This document shows positions 59,947-64,000 of a stretch of DNA of 64,000 nucleotides, one piece after another. Position 1 is the first letter of the stretch. The number at the start of each line of letters is the position of its first letter. The DNA is from Dehalococcoidia bacterium (lineage in GTDB: Bacteria; Chloroflexota; Dehalococcoidia; Lucifugimonadales; UBA826): the NCBI GenBank assembly GCA_029936675.1, contig JAPYSB010000005.1, forward strand, positions 76,104 through 140,103, given 5' to 3'. The notes below the pieces were generated by a model. That model was given only the letters and a program-made list of their open reading frames with translations, searched no databases and was not told where the DNA came from. The translations under genes and the position numbers were made by a program.

Positions 59947-62541
59947 CTACCGCAAAAAATCTGATATTTGGCCAGAATATTTTGAAAGCCAAGCTTGGTT
60001 TAATCGTATTCGTTCCTTAGCCTGTCTTATAGTCCTCTCCGCCGCTGGAGTTGGATTCTCTGCAAAGAAGAGTTCGACTTCTTTCAATCTTTCTCTGGTT
60101 GTAAACCCGGAAACTATTGATACAAGGCGCATCAATGCAAATCCTCCGTCACCGTATCTCCGGTCAATTTCTTTCCAATTGTTCCGTATAAAATCCCAGG
60201 CCAGTGATCTTCCTAATACTGAGCCTGCTACTGTCACAATTACTCTTATGGAGTCTTGTACACGGATATCTTCGCTAAGTGATTTTTTCAAAGTTTCCTG
60301 CAACAAATCTTTATCCTTAAAATTAGATAAGGCTGAATGGAGCCTAACTTTCTCTTCCTGAAGATCCGAGGCTTTTTCCAAAGCCCACATCTTATCGTAA
60401 ACTACCTTATCGCCTTCTTGGGCCGCCAAGTTGAAAACAACTGTTCGTATGTCAGGGTGTATGACTTGCCGTTCAGATACATGATTGTCATATTTGATGC
60501 GAGCTTCTTCAAGGACGGATTTATCACCATAGTGTCCAGAATTCCCAAGAGATGTGCTTCTTAAAAGTGCGTCTAAATGGCCATCACCTAATCGTTTTTC
60601 CCATCCCATCTTTTCGCTTATGGCCGAGAATATGTTCCTACAGAAAATTTGATATTCAGCGTGGCAACCTAATTCGGAAATTAGGTTTTCAATACCCCTA
60701 AGCCCAGTTGCAAGGTCAGAAAGTACGGAAGCATCAGACTCATTAGAATACCCCGTGGCAAGATTAAGGAAATTCTCCACTGGTGTATACCCCGCCCTGA
60801 CAAGAGCGTAATAATCTCCTTGCACCCCTAGTCTATCTCTAGGACTGAGTTCACCGGCTGTGATTGCGTTTTTTAAATTTCCCAGATCCGATTCCGTGTA
60901 TTTAGTTCGATAAAACCCTGTTTGGTTTGGGTTTAATTTAATCCATGAGACATTGCCTTTTTCATTGGTCTCCAATTGTATTTTTAGATCACTCGATTCC
61001 ATCAACAGAGTTTGAAGGTTATCTTCAAGGTTGCTGCCGATCTTTATTGGGACAAACCAAGATGTATTTTCTTTGTCGCCCAGCTTGCCTTCTATGTGGT
61101 CATATAAAAATCTTGTTTGGGAAAGATTTATGTTATTGGAATCCTGGGCCCTGTCGGCTGAAATCATAGGAAATCCTGTTTGTTTAACCCAGGAATCCAT
61201 CACCTTGCCAACTGGTTTACCAGAAGAAACTTCGAGGGCGCTCCACAAATCTTGAGTTTCTGCGTTTCCGTAGGAATTGTCTGTTAAGTAGGCTCGTATA
61301 CCTTTTTGGAAATCTGAAGCTCCTATGAAGTCCTCCAGCATCCGTAAAATCGAGCCCCCTTTGCTATAACTGATCGCATCAAACAACTGGCCAATTTCTG
61401 CCGGATTATTTACTTCTTGTTCTATCGGATGTGAATTTGAGAGACCATCCAGAGAAAAAGCTGAGGCGGTGTCTGCAGTTAAAAACTGCGTCCACATATC
61501 CCATTCAGGATGGATAGCGTCTACTGCTTTATCTCCCATCCATGAAGCGAAGCTCTCATTGAGCCACAAATCATTCCACCACCTCATCGTTACCAAGTCA
61601 CCAAACCACATATGGGCCATTTCATGGGAAATTATTGCAGCCACTATCTGCCTCGTCCCCGCTGAACTATTATCAGGGTCGACTAATAGGGCTACCTCTC
61701 GATATGTGATGGCTCCCCAATTCTCCATGGCACCGGCTGCAAAGTCGGGAATAGCCAGATGATCTAATTTAGGCAGAGGAAACGGAATGCCAAAATAGTC
61801 ATTGTAATAATTAAGCAATTCCACAGAGGTCTGCAATGCAAACCGCCCCTGTTCCTCTTTTCCGGATGTGGTCCAAACTCGCATTAATGTTCCGCTATCG
61901 GTCGATTGTTCAATGCATCCTAATTCTCCAATAATGAAAGCAAGTAAATAAGTGGACATAACCGGGGTGGTATCAAAAACTATGGTTTTTCGATCATCTC
62001 TTCCTGGGGATTCGGAAGCAATAGGCATATTTGAAACAGCCTTCATTTCCCCTGGTATGACTAGTGAGACGTCAAAAGTCGCTTTTGTAGAGGGTTCGTC
62101 CCAACATGGAAAAGCTCTCCTCGCGTCGGTGGATTCGAATTGAGTGGCTGCCAAATATTTTTCATTTCCATTAATATCAGTGTATTGGCTTCTGTAAAAA
62201 CCAAGCAATCTATCGTTGAGCTCACCAACAAATGAAATATGTAACTGTAAGTTGGATTCGCCTTTTTTGATTGTGTCGTCGAGAGTGATGGTGAGTGTTT
62301 CATGATTCGGATCGGTGGAAATATTGGACACTTCTAAATTGTGGCCTTGAGAAATTGCTGATACAGCAGTGATTTCAAGTTCGGCCGAGTTAAGCGTTAC
62401 CGAATCTGTGTTTTCATTAACGCTAGCTTTGATAATGACTTTCCCATTGAAAGTGAAAGTTTCAAAGTTAGGTTCTAGTTCAATTTGATAGTTGTCTGGG
62501 GTGACGCTTTGGGGGAGTACTAATCTGTTTTCTGTTGTCAT
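59947..62541 (-). CDS. M1-family aminopeptidase (aminopeptidase N-like)
   Basis: I prefer ATG 62541 over the TTG at 62556, giving 864 residues. Exopeptidase motif GAMENWGAITYRE near residue 260 and zinc motif HEMAHMWFGDLVTMRWWNDLWLNESFASWM near residue 296 (HExxH plus distal Glu) are intact. The C-terminal half is the ERAP1-like helical domain. No signal peptide is visible, so the enzyme is probably cytoplasmic. It removes N-terminal residues from peptides. The crotonase gene lies about 35 bases upstream on the same strand. Confidence 0.93.
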   Translation of the reverse strand: MTTENRLVLPQSVTPDNYQIELEPNFETFTFNGKVIIKASVNENTDSVTLNSAELEITAVSAISQGHNLEVSNISTDPNHETLTITLDDTIKKGESNLQLHISFVGELNDRLLGFYRSQYTDINGNEKYLAATQFESTDARRAFPCWDEPSTKATFDVSLVIPGEMKAVSNMPIASESPGRDDRKTIVFDTTPVMSTYLLAFIIGELGCIEQSTDSGTLMRVWTTSGKEEQGRFALQTSVELLNYYNDYFGIPFPLPKLDHLAIPDFAAGAMENWGAITYREVALLVDPDNSSAGTRQIVAAIISHEMAHMWFGDLVTMRWWNDLWLNESFASWMGDKAVDAIHPEWDMWTQFLTADTASAFSLDGLSNSHPIEQEVNNPAEIGQLFDAISYSKGGSILRMLEDFIGASDFQKGIRAYLTDNSYGNAETQDLWSALEVSSGKPVGKVMDSWVKQTGFPMISADRAQDSNNINLSQTRFLYDHIEGKLGDKENTSWFVPIKIGSNLEDNLQTLLMESSDLKIQLETNEKGNVSWIKLNPNQTGFYRTKYTESDLGNLKNAITAGELSPRDRLGVQGDYYALVRAGYTPVENFLNLATGYSNESDASVLSDLATGLRGIENLISELGCHAEYQIFCRNIFSAISEKMGWEKRLGDGHLDALLRSTSLGNSGHYGDKSVLEEARIKYDNHVSERQVIHPDIRTVVFNLAAQEGDKVVYDKMWALEKASDLQEEKVRLHSALSNFKDKDLLQETLKKSLSEDIRVQDSIRVIVTVAGSVLGRSLAWDFIRNNWKEIDRRYGDGGFALMRLVSIVSGFTTRERLKEVELFFAENPTPAAERTIRQAKERIRLNQAWLSKYSGQISDFLR

Positions 62542-62577
62542 ATTGGTTGAGTGCAAATGCCTTTACTTAATGTTTCC

Positions 62578-63381
62578 TTAGGCCCCGATCCAATTTGGTT
62601 TTCTTTTTTCTGAAAAAGCCAATGGCCCTTCCCTTTGATCAGCTGATCCGAGGTAATTATTTTCCTCCGAATATTTTCTTTGCAGTGCATTATCAAGAGG
62701 CCAGCCAAGGCCTTCATAAGCCATTTGTTTAGAAGCTCGGACAGAAAGGGGAGCCGCCTCTAAAATCTCATTTGCCCATTTTTCCGCTGTGGGGACAACT
62801 TCAGCTAAAGGTACTATTTCGTTCACTAACCCTAATTCGTAGGCTTCTTGTGCACTAATTCGCCTTGCGGTTAGCATCATGCCCATTGCTCTTTTCAACG
62901 GTACATGCCTTGGTAATCGATGGACTCCTCCTGCGCCTGCAATTAACCCAACTCGCGGTTCCGGGAGTCCAACTTCTGCATGGTCGGCAATGATTATTAT
63001 GTCGCAGGCCATAGCAAGTTCAAGGCCGCCTCCTAAAGCGTACCCATTGACTGCAGCTATTATTGGTTTCCAGCATTTGAAGTCTGTGTCTGTAGTTATT
63101 CCTCCGAATGCCGCTCTTATACGGGCTCCTGTTGTGGCTTCTTTTTCTCGTTCTCCCCAGTTTTCCGCTGTGTATCTAAGATCATTACCAGCACAAAAAG
63201 CTCTTTCACCGGTTCCAGTAACTATTGCTACCCAAGCATCAGGATCATTTTCAAAAGTCATAAAGGCGGTTTTCATCTCTAGATTAGCGGGAGGATGAAG
63301 CGCATTCAGCCTTTCTGGCCGATTTATTGTTATATAGACTATCTTGTCCTTTTTTTCGTAATTTATGAATTCGTACTCCAT
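62578..63381 (-). CDS. Enoyl-CoA hydratase (canonical crotonase)
   Basis: This 267-residue crotonase keeps both catalytic glutamates: ALGGGLELAMACDI near residue 118 and GLPEPRVGLIAGAGGVHRL near residue 148. The oxyanion-hole loop is FCAGNDLRYT near residue 62. It should hydrate enoyl-CoA esters, unlike the other two crotonases in this window. GAGGAGA precedes the ATG. It sits between a nitroreductase and an aminopeptidase gene on the same strand. Confidence 0.92.
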   Translation of the reverse strand: MEYEFINYEKKDKIVYITINRPERLNALHPPANLEMKTAFMTFENDPDAWVAIVTGTGERAFCAGNDLRYTAENWGEREKEATTGARIRAAFGGITTDTDFKCWKPIIAAVNGYALGGGLELAMACDIIIIADHAEVGLPEPRVGLIAGAGGVHRLPRHVPLKRAMGMMLTARRISAQEAYELGLVNEIVPLAEVVPTAEKWANEILEAAPLSVRASKQMAYEGLGWPLDNALQRKYSEENNYLGSADQREGPLAFSEKRKPNWIGA

Positions 63382-63410
63382 GGTCTATCTCCTCTTCAAT
63401 TTTTAATTAG

Positions 63411-64000
63411 TTATTTGAAAGGATTTCCCCAACTATCTTGATAGGTAATTTGGTTTACGGATTCCCTTTTGGTGGGACCGTAGTTTACTTTTTCATCCAA
63501 ATAACCCACAGGTAACAAAGCAGCAGTTTCAGTATTATCTGGGATGTTTAGCAGTTCCTTCACTTCCTTTTCGTACCTTTTGTGTAATGTAGTTATGACG
63601 CTCCCTAGTCCAAATTCCATGCAACCCAGCAAAAAATTTTGCACAGCAGGATAGATTGACGCCCCCCTCCCCATGTGGGAATCGCTCCCATCATGGTTGA
63701 GGCAGGCCATTACCCAAACTGGAGCCTTAGCAATATTTTCAGCCAAGTATGAGGCAGAGGTCATAACTTTTTGTTCTAGATTCCTTTCTCCTTTCGAGCC
63801 GGTTCCATAAGCTTGATTCCATGATTGGAGATATAGTTTTCCAATTTCGTTTTTCACGTCTTGATTCTTAATCACCAAAAATCTCCATGGTTGGCTATTG
63901 CCCCCACTGGGCGCTTTAGTGGCGATTTCTATCAACCTATAGATTATTTCGTTTGAGATGTCTTGGTCTTTGAAATATCTTATGGCTCGCTGACTGTAAA
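63411..64000 (-). CDS. Nitroreductase-family FMN oxidoreductase (5' end outside window)
   Basis: The track begins at an internal TTG (63935), but the frame stays open to the right edge and encodes YSQRAIRYFKDQDIS, the typical N-terminal arm of nitroreductases. The gene therefore starts beyond 64000. KAPSGGNSQPWRFLVI is the FMN phosphate-binding signature, and TAALLPVGYLDEKV near the C-terminus is the second one. It reduces nitro groups, quinones or flavins with NAD(P)H and could supply reduced FMN to the LLM enzymes encoded earlier, but this is speculation. Confidence 0.88.
   Translation of the reverse strand, partial: YSQRAIRYFKDQDISNEIIYRLIEIATKAPSGGNSQPWRFLVIKNQDVKNEIGKLYLQSWNQAYGTGSKGERNLEQKVMTSASYLAENIAKAPVWVMACLNHDGSDSHMGRGASIYPAVQNFLLGCMEFGLGSVITTLHKRYEKEVKELLNIPDNTETAALLPVGYLDEKVNYGPTKRESVNQITYQDSWGNPFK

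Noticed and set aside
59947-62541. Aminopeptidase as an exported enzyme
   Set aside because: The N-terminus (MTTENRLVLPQSV) is polar and has no signal peptide or lipobox.
1-64000. CRISPR arrays, prophage, insertion sequences or restriction/defence islands
   Set aside because: No regularly spaced repeats, transposases, integrases, phage structural genes or defence genes were found on either strand.

Overview
The window looks like chromosomal DNA of an uncultured marine Chloroflexota bacterium, most like the SAR202 / Dehalococcoidia side of that phylum. This placement is inferred from gene content, not from a marker-gene tree. The sequence is moderately AT-rich by eye. It carries four luciferase-like flavin-dependent oxidoreductases, two type III CoA-transferases, three crotonases, an acyl-CoA dehydrogenase, a mandelate-racemase/enolase-family enzyme, a flavin halogenase-like protein and tandem M20 amidohydrolases. 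That mix is typical of bacteria that oxidise refractory dissolved organic matter. TTG and GTG starts are common, genes are tightly packed, and the tmRNA tag is short (GNKQLALAA), as in other Dehalococcoidia. No transposase, integrase, phage gene or CRISPR array is visible.

Layout. 1-5.1 kb: the end of a membrane protein, then a five-gene minus-strand acyl-CoA operon (two type III CoA-transferases, crotonase, acyl-CoA dehydrogenase, HAD protein). 5.2-9.6 kb: an F420/flavin oxidoreductase, a zinc-ribbon protein, a small unlisted minus-strand ORF, and a coupled pair made of an SDR-SRPBCC fusion and a cobalamin-binding regulator with CarH-like motifs and a C-terminal XRE domain. 9.6-13.1 kb: plsY and a decaying stretch (peroxiredoxin pseudogene, iron-type binding protein, ABC ATPase remnant). 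13.2-18.6 kb: an oxidative catabolic cluster with three LLM oxidoreductases, an HpcH/HpaI aldolase and an alpha/beta hydrolase. 18.7-23 kb: SDR, flavin halogenase-like protein, methyltransferase remnant, and a GatC/AtzG-like subunit with an amidase. 23.1-28 kb: tmRNA, hydroxypyruvate isomerase, an orphan pyruvate dehydrogenase E1, an AroQ-like protein with altered active site, and a cyclophilin lipoprotein.

28-34.3 kb: a large vWA-like membrane protein, envelope proteins, a CAT-anticodon tRNA, an SDR pseudogene, a TlpA-like lipoprotein and an aminotransferase. 34.3-39.4 kb: threonine synthase, an enolase-superfamily enzyme, MFS and MATE transporters. 39.5-51.2 kb: housekeeping genes (lspA, rluD, gltX, yqeY, purQ, a split EamA pair, purL, an FmdB-type protein, dtd, nadC, nadA, miaB, tRNA-Ser). 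51.5-55.3 kb: moaE, a moaD hidden from the ORF track by a CTG start, an SDR, a ketopantoate-reductase-like protein, a crotonase and an alkyltransferase-like DNA-repair protein. 55.4-64 kb: AMP-forming acetyl-CoA synthetase, two M20 amidohydrolases, M1 aminopeptidase, crotonase and a nitroreductase cut by the right edge.

Taken together, substrates would be oxidised by LLM flavoenzymes, hydrolysed or cleaved by the hydrolase and aldolase, activated by CoA transfer, and passed through beta-oxidation-type steps. The most unusual element is the cobalamin-binding regulator, which combines the CarH light-sensor motifs with a DNA-binding domain of a different family at the opposite end. All family assignments come from reading motifs by eye; no database search was run.
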